Positions 24,587-32,362 of a stretch of 45,476 nucleotides of DNA are shown piece after piece (position 1 is the first letter of the stretch; each line of letters begins with the position of its first letter). Location of the stretch: assembly GCA_013298565.1 (NCBI GenBank), contig JAAFIC010000015.1, forward strand, positions 1 through 45,476, given 5' to 3'. Position numbers and translations under genes: made by a program. This DNA comes from Alphaproteobacteria bacterium. GTDB taxonomy: Bacteria; Pseudomonadota; Alphaproteobacteria; Elsterales; Elsteraceae. The notes under the pieces were generated by a model. The model was not told the DNA's origin, did no database searches, and saw only the letters and a list, made by a program, of their open reading frames with translations.

Positions 24587-26857
24587 TTAGGCCGAGGAGC
24601 CTTGCGCGAGTGAGTAGGGAATAGTAACCGGGCGGTACGCTGGGATTTGCGGCAATGCGGCAACGCCGAAATTCGGAAGCAAAGGACCGAGGCGGCTGAT
24701 CCCCGCCGTGGAGGGGGGCCCAAAACTCCCAGAGGTTTCACCGCGCAGTTGTTTGTTACGTTCTTGGCGGCGGGCTTCATCGAGTTTAGCGTCTTTACGC
24801 GACTGAAGGCCATTCGCCTCGGCCTTTGCGCTCAAGCGAACATCCTGAAGCGCCCCCGCAAGCTGACTTCCCGCTTGGGCTGCCGCTGTGAGCGAGGCCG
24901 AGCCGGTTCGCAGCAGGACAGCGGACTGCTGAGCGACGTTAAGCTCTTTTTCCAGGTTTGCAGCGGTTAGGCGTTTCTTACTGTTTTCGGCAATTGCGGC
25001 ATTGCCCGCGTAGAATCTATTGAAAATATCGGCGCGATCTGAGGACAGTAAGGCCGCTTGCTGGGCCGAGGCCGCGTCGGTCGCCGCTTGCCGCAGGGTT
25101 CGTGCGCTTTGCGCCAATCGCTCCGTCGTGATCCCCGGCACCAGCACCGCGAACCCTTGGGACACCAGCCCCGGCACTTCATACAACCCATCCGGCCCAT
25201 ACAGGAAGGTTCGTTGGATGCCCGATTTCAGTGCGGTCGCAACAACTTGGTCGCCGAAGACGGTTTGGTTGGTGAGCGGCAGATCCTGGGTTCCGGCAAT
25301 CGCGGTTGCGGTTGCGGTTGCGGTATCGACACGGTAGAGGCGGCTTCCGACAGACCCGGCTTCAGCGGCACGCAGGTAGATATACTTGCCCGCAGCGGTA
25401 AAATTGGACGCGAAGGTAAGGGCATCCCCATCGTCACTGAAAATTCGCTGAACATTCCCGGTAAGATCGGTCAGGTAAGGCGTATAGAAACCGTCAGCCG
25501 TGGTCGCGGCAACGGCAATTTTATCGCCCAGGGCGGCCACGCGGGTCGCGCCACCGAAAGGCGTATCCGTCGGGCCGGGAGTGAGGTCGGTCAAGCGGGT
25601 CGCGCTCGTGCCGTTACTATAATAGAGTTCCAGCCCGGCGCTGGGGTCTTGCGCCGTAAAGACAACGCCACCTTTGACCGCTTGAATAAACATGATTGGG
25701 CTAATCGGAAGACCATCTGCCGCGCCGGGGTTGATGTCGGCGACCAAGCGGACCCCCGTCTCATCCGCCGCATAAAGCTCGCGCCCGCCAGTATCGCCAA
25801 TCGCCGTAAAAAACACCTTGTTGCCCGATGCGGTGAGATATTCAGGGAAGGAAGACGCAGTCCCCGCTCGAACATTCGCGACGAGTTGCGTGCCGCCTAT
25901 AGAGCCATCGGTGCGGCGAATTTCAATCCCATCCGTCGCCGTCTGCGAGACAAAATAGAGATTGTCTTCCGCAACAGTAAAATACTTTGGCGCAGCACCT
26001 GTCGCGATTTGACCAAGATTCACAGTATTGGCGGCAAGGCCATCGCTTTTATAAAGATAATGATCGCTGCCATTGCTCATGGTAAAATAGAGAGAACCTT
26101 TGAACTCGGTCAAATTACTAATCGTGCTGCTCGCGGCCCCCGGCGTTAAATCTGAGAGCAGAAAAGTGCCATTTCTAGTTCCGTCTGAGCGCCAAAGCTC
26201 TGTGCCATTAGCCGCTGTGGTCGCACTATAATAGAGAAGGCCGTTTGCTGCCGCCCACTGCGGCTTCACGCCTGCCGTAAACTGCCCCGCCGGACCAACA
26301 TCGACATCACCAACGGCAACTTCGCTGCCTGGCGTTCCAAGTGTGCTCCACAATTCAAAACCGGTCGTGCCATTATTGGCGGCGAAGAAGACGCGGTCGA
26401 ACGGGCTAAGATTATCCGTAACATTCACCCCCGTTGGGGCTGTCAACGTATAATTTTGTTCGCGAAACGCGACTTGACCGCCTTGATAGAGTGAATTTCC
26501 GTAGAGCGGATCGACGGAATTATAGAGTTTCTGGGCTTCGACAACGGCCCCTTGGCGCTCGCGCACGCTCGAATCATCGCGAATGCTGCTTTGAATAAGG
26601 TTCGCGCCGGCCTGGTAGCGTAATCGCGCTTCACCAAAAGCATCCGCTTGAACGATGGCTTTTTCCCGCGCCTCTGCTGCCCCATTGGCGCGGGATTGAT
26701 GCGTTGCGATCTCGCGCGCCAGATCGGCTTTCGATTGCGTGAGCGCCCGGTTGACCGTGCTGCTGGTTTCAATCTGCCCCGTCCCAATCCGCGCTAAAGC
26801 CCGATCTAGCGTTTGCTGTGCCCGTTGTAAGGCTGTGACTGTCAGTGTCGAAACCAT
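24587..26857 (-). CDS. Repeat protein of about nine ELW/ELY-type units between two long helical arms
   Basis: A 756-aa protein of unknown function. ATG at 26857 (GGAGAGAGCA before it) is preferred over 26869. Residues 1-110 are helical and heptad-like, with a start (LTVTALQRAQQTLDRALARI then GTG) that loosely resembles flagellin's N-terminal helix. From about residue 150 to 560 there are nine units spaced 44-52 residues, marked by FELW, TELW, YLYK, IEIR, RELY, LELY, PYL, SRLY and FLY, the clearest carrying ELW..DGT..GT and LTPG. This is the pattern of ELWxxDGT repeats that build beta-propeller-like structures. Residues 570-705 are a second helical, Ala/Gln-rich arm, then a Pro-rich tail. No signal peptide or membrane helix is seen. 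Codon use and GC look like the neighbours. Confidence 0.85.
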   Translation of the reverse strand: MVSTLTVTALQRAQQTLDRALARIGTGQIETSSTVNRALTQSKADLAREIATHQSRANGAAEAREKAIVQADAFGEARLRYQAGANLIQSSIRDDSSVRERQGAVVEAQKLYNSVDPLYGNSLYQGGQVAFREQNYTLTAPTGVNVTDNLSPFDRVFFAANNGTTGFELWSTLGTPGSEVAVGDVDVGPAGQFTAGVKPQWAAANGLLYYSATTAANGTELWRSDGTRNGTFLLSDLTPGAASSTISNLTEFKGSLYFTMSNGSDHYLYKSDGLAANTVNLGQIATGAAPKYFTVAEDNLYFVSQTATDGIEIRRTDGSIGGTQLVANVRAGTASSFPEYLTASGNKVFFTAIGDTGGRELYAADETGVRLVADINPGAADGLPISPIMFIQAVKGGVVFTAQDPSAGLELYYSNGTSATRLTDLTPGPTDTPFGGATRVAALGDKIAVAATTADGFYTPYLTDLTGNVQRIFSDDGDALTFASNFTAAGKYIYLRAAEAGSVGSRLYRVDTATATATAIAGTQDLPLTNQTVFGDQVVATALKSGIQRTFLYGPDGLYEVPGLVSQGFAVLVPGITTERLAQSARTLRQAATDAASAQQAALLSSDRADIFNRFYAGNAAIAENSKKRLTAANLEKELNVAQQSAVLLRTGSASLTAAAQAGSQLAGALQDVRLSAKAEANGLQSRKDAKLDEARRQERNKQLRGETSGSFGPPSTAGISRLGPLLPNFGVAALPQIPAYRPVTIPYSLAQGSSA
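25302..25325. repeat. Hexanucleotide microsatellite inside the repeat protein gene
   Basis: GCGGTT is repeated three times and followed by GCGGTA. It encodes an alternating Thr-Ala run (TATATA) in the repeat protein. The 6-base unit keeps the reading frame, so copy-number changes would alter protein length without breaking the frame. Confidence 0.8.
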
Positions 26858-26885
26858 TGCTCTCTCCATCCCAGAAGAGAAACAT

Positions 26886-26915
26886 ATATTAAATTTTACG
26901 AGAATTCCTTATCAA
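26886..26915 (-). promoter_or_regulatory. Candidate promoter of the repeat protein gene
   Basis: On the minus strand TTGATA (26915-26910) and TAATAT (26891-26886) are separated by 18 bases. Transcription would start near 26879, giving a leader of about 22 bases that contains GGAGAG before the ATG at 26857. Spacing and position are good, and the surrounding AT-rich sequence stands out. Confidence 0.5.
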
Positions 26916-26929
26916 AATTAGCTCTTATG
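26909..26929 (-). promoter_or_regulatory. Upstream element shared with the chemoreceptor gene (copy 2)
   Basis: On the minus strand this segment reads with AATTTTGATAA at its end and matches 23829-23849 in 17 of 21 positions. It overlaps the TTGATA -35 box of the candidate promoter. The distance to the ATG (52 bases) is close to that of the other copy (62 bases). Confidence 0.45.
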
Positions 26930-26959
26930 ATATTGGATATTTTAGGCTCTTGCGTGTGC

Positions 26960-27412
26960 TTAGGATGAGCTTTCCTCATCCCCCGTCAGCCAGTCTGCCA
27001 GAGTTACGGCGGCGCGGGCCGGGTCTGCCGGGAGCGTTAGAAAATCCAGCGCGGCAGGGCGTTCGGCCAACAGCCCCTTACCAAGATCATCGGCTTGATC
27101 GGCTAAAGACAGGCTGCTGCGCGGCCCGCCGGTGAACACAATCGCGTCTATCTCCGTCCGCAGCGCCGCCATGGCCCGCCCGCCTGCGGCACCGCAATCG
27201 AGAATAAGATAGAGTGTTAGGGTTGGAAATTCGGCGCGAAGGTTTTTCCCCAGCATCGCCATCCAGCCAACGCCGATGCTATCGGCGGCATTCTCGGCAG
27301 AGAGCAGGGTGAGGCCATTGCCGCGTTTTTCCGCCAGCGTCGCCGCCTGCCGGGCTTGATCGAGATCATAGATCGTCACGATTGGCGGCCAAGTAAAACC
27401 GGGTGCGCTCAT
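26960..27412 (-). CDS. Hypothetical protein downstream of gap
   Basis: A 150-aa protein without a family I can name with certainty. The ATG at 27412 is chosen over 27433 for the GGAGG eight bases upstream. It is soluble, with alternating strands and helices: PIVTIYDLDQARQAATLAEK, GLTLLSAENAADSIGVGWMA, LTLYLILDCGAAGGRAMAAL, then DAIVFTGG. The order suggests a small Rossmann or TIM-barrel-like alpha/beta unit. It follows gap in the same direction after a terminator-like hairpin, so it may be part of the tkt-gap unit by read-through. Similar small proteins near gap and fba are something I recall from related bacteria, but no function is known to me. Confidence 0.7.
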   Translation of the reverse strand: MSAPGFTWPPIVTIYDLDQARQAATLAEKRGNGLTLLSAENAADSIGVGWMAMLGKNLRAEFPTLTLYLILDCGAAGGRAMAALRTEIDAIVFTGGPRSSLSLADQADDLGKGLLAERPAALDFLTLPADPARAAVTLADWLTGDEESSS

Positions 27413-27434
27413 TCTGCATCCCTCCAAAAGCAAT

Positions 27435-27464
27435 CCGCCCCTTCCGAAGGTCCGAAAGGGGCGG
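27435..27464 (-). terminator. Hairpin terminator after gap
   Basis: CCGCCCCTT (27435-27443) pairs perfectly with AAGGGGCGG (27456-27464). On the minus strand, the direction of gap, the stem is followed by ATTGCTTTT. It begins about 26 bases after the gap stop. The T-run is imperfect, so some read-through into the following gene is likely. Confidence 0.6.
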
Positions 27465-27490
27465 TCTTAGATCAATCGGATGAGCTGATG

Positions 27491-28498
27491 TTAAATCAGC
27501 TTGCCCATCGCCGCTGCCGTATCGAGCATTCGGTTGGAAAAACCCCATTCGTTATCGTACCAAGACAGCACGCGCACGAAAGTACCATCAATCACCTGAG
27601 TCTGGGTCAGATCGAAGGTAGAGCTGGCCGGATTATGGTTAAAGTCCGACGAGACCAGTTCTTCGGTCGTCGTGCCAAGGACGCCCTTCAGTTTGCCGCT
27701 GGACGCTGCGAGCATGGCGGCGTTGATTGCCTCGACACTCGTTGGCGTCTTGGCGACGATGGTGAGGTCGATCAGCGACACATTCGGCGTCGGCACGCGG
27801 ATGGAGGTGCCATCGAGCTTTCCCTTCAACTCCGGCAGCACGAGGCCGATCGCGCGGGCGGCACCCGTGGAGGTGGGAATCATCGACAAGGCGGCGGCGC
27901 GGGCGCGGCGCAAATCCTTGTGCAGCGTATCTACGGTGTTTTGGTCGCCCGTGTAAGCGTGAATCGTCGTCATAAAACCATGCTCAATGCCAATGGTCTC
28001 GTTCAGCACATAGGCCACGGGGGCAAGGCAGTTGGTGGTGCAAGACGCATTGGAAACGACGAGATGATCGCGGGTCAGCTTGTCGTGGTTCACGCCAAAG
28101 ACGACCGTAAGATCAACGCCATCAGCAGGCGCTGAAACCAGCACGCGCTTGGCCCCAGCCTCCAGATGCTTGGCAGCGGAGTCGCGCTTCGTGAAAATGC
28201 CTGTGCATTCAAAGGCGATATCGACGTTCAACTCGGCCCACGGCAGTTTTGCCGGGTCACGTTCGGCGGTAACTTTGATCTTACCCTTGCCGTAGTCCAT
28301 CCAATCGTCGCCCGTCGTCACGTCGAACGGGAAGGTGCCGTGAACGGAATCATACTTCAGCATGTGGGCATTCGCCTTCACATCGCCGAGATCGTTAATG
28401 CCAACGACAATCAAATCGTCCCGGCCTGATTCGGCCAAGGCCCGCAGCACTAACCGACCAATACGCCCGAAACCATTAATCGCAACGCGAATAGCCAT
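27491..28498 (-). CDS. gap: Glyceraldehyde-3-phosphate dehydrogenase
   Basis: A 335-aa tetrameric NAD(P)-dependent enzyme converting glyceraldehyde-3-phosphate to 1,3-bisphosphoglycerate. ATG at 28498 is chosen for GGAGGAG upstream and the canonical start [20 protein letters not shown] (NAD-binding). The active-site motif [12 protein letters not shown] with the catalytic Cys is present, followed by the phosphate-site [20 protein letters not shown] and the C-terminal [13 protein letters not shown]. Length is typical. It is downstream of tkt on the same strand, a common pairing for carbon metabolism. Confidence 0.97.
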   Translation of the reverse strand: MAIRVAINGFGRIGRLVLRALAESGRDDLIVVGINDLGDVKANAHMLKYDSVHGTFPFDVTTGDDWMDYGKGKIKVTAERDPAKLPWAELNVDIAFECTGIFTKRDSAAKHLEAGAKRVLVSAPADGVDLTVVFGVNHDKLTRDHLVVSNASCTTNCLAPVAYVLNETIGIEHGFMTTIHAYTGDQNTVDTLHKDLRRARAAALSMIPTSTGAARAIGLVLPELKGKLDGTSIRVPTPNVSLIDLTIVAKTPTSVEAINAAMLAASSGKLKGVLGTTTEELVSSDFNHNPASSTFDLTQTQVIDGTFVRVLSWYDNEWGFSNRMLDTAAAMGKLI

Positions 28499-28516
28499 GA
28501 GAGTCTCCTCCATCCC

Positions 28517-28536
28517 AACCGCCCACACGGGCGGTT
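28517..28536. other. GC-rich hairpin between tkt and gap
   Basis: AACCGCCC (28517-28524) and GGGCGGTT (28529-28536) form a perfect 8-pair stem with an ACAC loop. On the minus strand it lies between the tkt stop and the gap ribosome-binding site and is not followed by T. On the plus strand it is followed by TTCATTTTCTTT, as in a terminator. It may separate tkt and gap expression or block antisense transcription. Confidence 0.55.
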
Positions 28537-28557
28537 TTCATTTTCTTTGTAGCGAAA

Positions 28558-30552
28558 TTACACGCGCGCTTTAACGGCTGCAACCACGGCATCGGCGGTA
28601 ATGCCAAATTCGGCATAAAGCCGCTCTGCCGGGGCCGAGGCACCGAAGCCCTGCATTCCGATAAAGAGACCTGTCTCGCCCGTGAAACGGTCCCAGCCGA
28701 ACCCGCTGGCGGCTTCAACGGCGATACGCGGGGCGGTGCCGAGCACACTGGCGCGGTAGGCGGTGTCCTGCTGGGCGAAGAGTTCCCAGGATGGCATCGA
28801 AACAACCGCAACCGGGATTCCGGCAGCGGCCAGCGTTTCCTGGGCCTTAATCGCCAGCGAAACTTCCGTTCCGGTTGCCAGGATTGTTGCCTTGCGCGTC
28901 CCTGCCGCCTCGCTCAGCACATACGCGCCGCGTGCCGACAGGTTTTGCGCGTCCGCATCTTTCCGCAAGGCCGGAACGGCTTGACGGGAGAGCGCCAGAA
29001 CCGAGGGGCCGGGCAGGCTGACGGCGAGCGCCCAGGCTTCCAAAGTTTCCACCGCATCGGCAGGGCGGAAGACTTTTAGGTTCGGAATGCACCGCAGAGC
29101 CGCCATATGTTCGACGGGCTGATGCGTCGGCCCATCTTCACCCAAGCCGATAGAATCATGGGTCATCACGTAGATGACTTTCTGGTTCATCAGGGCCGAT
29201 AGGCGAATCGCCGGGCGACAATAGTCGGTGAAGACCAGGAAGGTGCCGCCGAACGGAATAATGCCGCCGTGCAGGGCCATACCGTTCATCGCCGCCGCCA
29301 TGCCGTGCTCGCGGATACCGTAGTAAATATACGAGCCGCCGTAGTTTTCGGCACTAACAGCGGTATCGGCTTTAATCTTGGTCAGATTCGATCCCGTGAG
29401 GTCGGCGGAGCCACCCAGGAAGGTGGGAACCACCGGGGTGAGCACTTCCAGCGCCTTCTGCGAGGCTTGACGGGTGGCAAGGCTTGGCGCGTCGGCCACC
29501 AACTGCGCTTTAGCGGCGGCGAAGGTTGCGGCGAAATTGGCCGGAAGCTCCCCACTGATTGCCTGCTCGAAAGCCGTCCGTTGCGGGGCATCGGCCTTAT
29601 TCAGCCGCGCGGTCCAGGCTGTGAAAGCCGCTTGGCCCCGGCTTCCGGCAGCGCGCCAGTCGCTTAGAATATCCTGTGGAATCTCGAACGGGGCGTGCGG
29701 CCAATCGAGGGCAGCCCGCGCCCCCGCAATTTCGTCCGCCCCCAGCGGTGAGCCGTGGGAGCCGGAGGTTCCGGCCTTCTTCGGTGCGCCATACCCAATC
29801 GTGGTGCGGCACGCGATGAGAACCGGGGTTTCGCTTTTCTTAGCAGCGGTTAGCGCGGCATCAACGGCGGCGGCATCATGCCCATCGCAGCTTAACACGT
29901 GCCAGCCTGCGGCTTGGAAGCGTAAGGCTTGGTCTTCCGAGGTCGAGAGGGAGGTTGGGCCGTCAATCGAAATTCGGTTGTCGTCCCACAGCACAATCAA
30001 GCGGTTCAGCTTCAGATGCCCGGCCAGCGAAATCGCTTCCTGGCTAATGCCTTCCATCAGGCAGCCGTCGCCCGCAATCACGTAGGTGTAGTGATCGACC
30101 AGATCGGTGCCGTATTTAGCGTTCAGCACGCGCTCCGCAAGCGCAAAGCCGACCGCATTGGCGACGCCTTGCCCCAAGGGGCCGGTGGTGGTTTCGATTC
30201 CTGCCGCGTGGCCATACTCGGGATGCCCGGCGGTGCGCGCGCCCCATTGGCGGAAATTCTGGATGTCTTCCAGCGTCATATCGGCATAGCCGGTGAGGTG
30301 CAGCAGGCTGTACATCAGCATCGAGCCGTGACCGGCAGACAAAATGAACCGGTCGCGATCCGGCCAAGCTGGCGTTGCCGCATCGAAGCTCAGGTGCCGG
30401 GTGAACAGAATTGTCGCCACATCGGCCATGCCCATCGGCATCCCTGGATGGCCCGATTTGGCCTTTTCCACCGCATCCATCGACAGCGCGCGAATGGCAT
30501 TCGCCATCTGCTTCTGGCGCGAAACGTCTAAGGGCGGTAAGCTATTGGTCAT
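28558..30552 (-). CDS. tkt: Transketolase
   Basis: A 664-aa thiamine-diphosphate enzyme transferring two-carbon units in the pentose phosphate (or Calvin) pathway. ATG at 30552 gives the standard start region (RALSMDAVEKAKSGHPGMPM). Motifs seen: GHPGMPMGMADVATIL, the ThDP motif beginning GDGCLMEGISQEA and continuing to DDNRISIDG, the substrate-site NYGGSYIYYGIREHGM region, and the pyrimidine-binding DSIGLGEDGPTHQPVEH. The length is that of the TktA family. Divergent from the DUF4164-zapA unit. Confidence 0.97.
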   Translation of the reverse strand: MTNSLPPLDVSRQKQMANAIRALSMDAVEKAKSGHPGMPMGMADVATILFTRHLSFDAATPAWPDRDRFILSAGHGSMLMYSLLHLTGYADMTLEDIQNFRQWGARTAGHPEYGHAAGIETTTGPLGQGVANAVGFALAERVLNAKYGTDLVDHYTYVIAGDGCLMEGISQEAISLAGHLKLNRLIVLWDDNRISIDGPTSLSTSEDQALRFQAAGWHVLSCDGHDAAAVDAALTAAKKSETPVLIACRTTIGYGAPKKAGTSGSHGSPLGADEIAGARAALDWPHAPFEIPQDILSDWRAAGSRGQAAFTAWTARLNKADAPQRTAFEQAISGELPANFAATFAAAKAQLVADAPSLATRQASQKALEVLTPVVPTFLGGSADLTGSNLTKIKADTAVSAENYGGSYIYYGIREHGMAAAMNGMALHGGIIPFGGTFLVFTDYCRPAIRLSALMNQKVIYVMTHDSIGLGEDGPTHQPVEHMAALRCIPNLKVFRPADAVETLEAWALAVSLPGPSVLALSRQAVPALRKDADAQNLSARGAYVLSEAAGTRKATILATGTEVSLAIKAQETLAAAGIPVAVVSMPSWELFAQQDTAYRASVLGTAPRIAVEAASGFGWDRFTGETGLFIGMQGFGASAPAERLYAEFGITADAVVAAVKARV

Positions 30553-30691
30553 GATCGTTTTTCCGTTCAAGGGAGGCGCGGGGCACGGGCGGACGCGGGG
30601 CTTTGAGCAAAACCGTAAATTGGCGGGACCATAGCAACCCACGAAAGCGCGTCAATATCCTTGTGGTCCCGCCTGTGACTCCGAATAGGCG

Positions 30692-30709
30692 CGGAACAAG
30701 CTTGTTCCG
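30692..30709. promoter_or_regulatory. 18-bp perfect palindrome between tkt and the DUF4164-zapA unit
   Basis: CGGAACAAG followed at once by CTTGTTCCG. It lies between divergent transcription units, about 140 bases before tkt's ATG and 30 bases before the DUF4164 ATG. Its form suits a dimeric regulator controlling one or both units. It is not the alphaproteobacterial LexA box (GTTC-N7-GTTC direct repeat), and I know no regulator for it. Confidence 0.6.
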
Positions 30710-30739
30710 TTAAGGCGAGTAGGTTAGGGAAGAGGGGCT

Positions 30740-30976
30740 ATGGTGATAACAGATAGTCGATACGCGCAGGCTGTAAACCGGGTGGAAGCCGCATTGGCCC
30801 GCCTGGAAGGGGCTATTCAAGCGCGCCCCCCGGTCGATCCTCTCGAAGTGTCGCGGGTTGCCTCGGCCCTGCGCGCGGCGGAAGAGCAGAATACAGCCCT
30901 GGTGCTGGCCAATCGCCAAGCCGCCGAGCGGTTGGAGCAGACCATCGGTCGGCTCCGTGGCCTGTTGGCAACCTGA
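30740..30976 (+). CDS. DUF4164-like coiled-coil protein
   Basis: A 78-aa, almost wholly helical protein (AVNRVEAALARLEGAIQARP, then LANRQAAERLEQTIGRLRGL). It matches the small DUF4164-like coiled-coil proteins that precede zapA in alphaproteobacteria. ATG with AAGAGGGG upstream. It ends one base before the zapA ATG at 30978, so the two are coupled. Such proteins are thought to act with ZapA at division, but this is inferred from gene order only. Confidence 0.75.
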   Translation: MVITDSRYAQAVNRVEAALARLEGAIQARPPVDPLEVSRVASALRAAEEQNTALVLANRQAAERLEQTIGRLRGLLAT

Positions 30977-30977
30977 T

Positions 30978-31319
30978 ATGACCGACGCACGCACCGACGG
31001 GGGAAATACTGGGATGCCCGATCTCGATATCGTCGTGAATGGCCGAACCTACCGCGTTGCCTGCGGGCCGGGGGAGGAAGAACGGTTGCGGGCGCTGGCC
31101 GGCGAGGTGGATAGCCGCATCGCGGGTTTGGTTCGTAGCTTCGGCCAAGTGGGGGAAGCGCAACTCCTTCTGGTTGCAGCCTTACTGCTGGCGGACGAGC
31201 TGGATGAAAACCGGGAATCGCAACAACGGTTACAAGGGCTGGACGAGCGGGCCGCCGATGCGCTGCACGCATTGGCCGACAGGATCGAGCAGCTTGCAGG
31301 CTCCCTAGAACACGCCTAG
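30978..31319 (+). CDS. zapA: Cell division protein ZapA
   Basis: A 113-aa protein that cross-links FtsZ filaments. The characteristic start is LDIVVNGRTYRVACGPGEEE, followed by RLRALAGEVDSRIAGLVR and a C-terminal coiled coil. Two starts are possible: ATG at 30978 (touching the upstream stop) and ATG at 31014, which has GGGGGAA at good spacing and would give 101 aa, nearer the family norm. The gene order DUF4164-zapA-6S RNA-fau is conserved widely and supports the call. Confidence 0.9.
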   Translation: MTDARTDGGNTGMPDLDIVVNGRTYRVACGPGEEERLRALAGEVDSRIAGLVRSFGQVGEAQLLLVAALLLADELDENRESQQRLQGLDERAADALHALADRIEQLAGSLEHA

Positions 31320-31328
31320 AGTCAATTC

Positions 31329-31515
31329 CGGTAGCTGCCTAGTGCGTCAGGCCAACATATCCCTGGGGCCAATAACCATCCTTCGGGAGCTGTCTCTGTC
31401 TGGATCCTGGTCCAGGTACATGGCGCCCACCTGCTTATGCAGGCCACAGAGGATTCTGTGTCAACGGCTAAGGTGGCTACCACATCCTTAATCTGATCAA
31501 CACCGCAGCTTTCCG
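31329..31515 (+). ncRNA. ssrS: 6S RNA (ssrS)
   Basis: The segment between zapA and fau, the classic location of the 6S RNA gene, has no reading frame and folds into the expected shape. The closing helix pairs CGGTAGCTGC (from 31329) with GCAGCTTTCCG (31505-31515), continuing through GTG/CAC and TCAG/CTGA (31347-31350 with 31493-31496). A GC-rich interior includes the hairpin CCTGC-TTAT-GCAGG (near 31430-31443). The region is about 190 bases, the usual 6S size. It would bind the sigma-70 holoenzyme by mimicking an open promoter and repress transcription in stationary phase. Ends are approximate; a hairpin at 31543-31564 may end the precursor. Confidence 0.8.
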
Positions 31516-31542
31516 TTAGGGGAGGCTGCTTGCGCTTTTCGC

Positions 31543-31564
31543 ACATGCGGCATCTGCCGCGTGT
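31543..31564 (+). terminator. Probable terminator after 6S RNA
   Basis: ACATGCGGC (31543-31551) pairs with GCCGCGTGT (31556-31564) with one wobble pair and an ATCT loop. It is followed by TTGCCTAAAATTCTTTTC, which is T-rich but not a pure run. It lies about 30 bases past the end of the 6S RNA. Confidence 0.55.
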
Positions 31565-31646
31565 TTGCCTAAAATTCTTTTCTTCTCGGCGTATTTATAT
31601 TAAATTCTGACTAAGAGTGTTGTTTTCGGGTGTCGGAGTTTGTGCC

Positions 31647-32321
31647 GTGGCCTTTTCCCCCTTACCAGTCCATGCCCGTGGTCTTGATCCGGCGACGCTG
31701 AACCCAGGGTCGGCGTCCTGGTTTGCGGCCCCGCTGGAAACGCGCAAAGCCTGGCATCGGCGGCAAGCGCGCGCGCGGCGCAAACTGGCTGCGCGGGCGG
31801 AACCCGGTTCGGCCTCAGCGCTTGCGTGCCACCTTGAGAATTTTCTAGCCAGCCATCCGCCGGGGTGCCTATCGGGCTATTGGCCGCAGGGGATGGAGTT
31901 GGACCCACGCCCGGCGATGGAGCGACTCTTGGCGCGCGGGTGGGGGTTGGCCTTGCCCGTTGTCGAGGATATGAACAAGCCGCTGCTGTTCCGGCGCTGG
32001 CATCCCAGTGATACCCTGGTCCATGCCGTGTTCAGCACTGAACCGCGCCCGGATGCGCCCCTGTGCGATCCAGATGTTATCCTGGTGCCGCTGTTGGCGT
32101 TCGACCGCGCCGGTCAGCGCTTGGGCCAGGGCGGCGGTTTTTATGATCGTACGCTGGCCAGGCGTCCCAATAGTTTGGCCATCGGCATTGCGTTTTCAGG
32201 GCAGGCGTGCCCGGTAGAGCCTGAAGACCCCCTTTCCCTTTTGCCGATTGGCCCCTATGACAAGCCTTTATCGGTTATCGTGACCGAGCAGGGTTGCCGG
32301 CATTTCCCGCAAGAGTCTTAA
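31647..32321 (+). CDS. fau: 5-formyltetrahydrofolate cyclo-ligase
   Basis: A 224-aa enzyme that converts 5-formyl-THF to 5,10-methenyl-THF using ATP. GTG at 31647 is chosen because GGAG lies eight bases upstream; an earlier GTG at 31617 is less well placed. Signatures are SGYWPQGMELDPRPAME, the basic substrate-phosphate region, DVILVPLLAFDRAGQRLGQG then GGFYDRTLARR. Also known as ygfA in E. coli, where it follows ssrS. It is 41 bases upstream of a ymdB-like gene. Confidence 0.93.
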   Translation: MAFSPLPVHARGLDPATLNPGSASWFAAPLETRKAWHRRQARARRKLAARAEPGSASALACHLENFLASHPPGCLSGYWPQGMELDPRPAMERLLARGWGLALPVVEDMNKPLLFRRWHPSDTLVHAVFSTEPRPDAPLCDPDVILVPLLAFDRAGQRLGQGGGFYDRTLARRPNSLAIGIAFSGQACPVEPEDPLSLLPIGPYDKPLSVIVTEQGCRHFPQES

Positions 32322-32362
32322 GAAAGCCTTGCGCGGGATATCGGCTTAGGAGGCTTAAGCCG

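Noticed and set aside
25058-26149. 363-codon open frame on the plus strand
   Set aside because: Antisense to the repeat protein gene, rich in Arg and without family motifs; typical of GC-rich mirror frames.
30692-30709. LexA (SOS) box
   Set aside because: GAAC-N6-GTTC is not the alphaproteobacterial GTTC-N7-GTTC repeat, and the neighbouring genes are not SOS genes.
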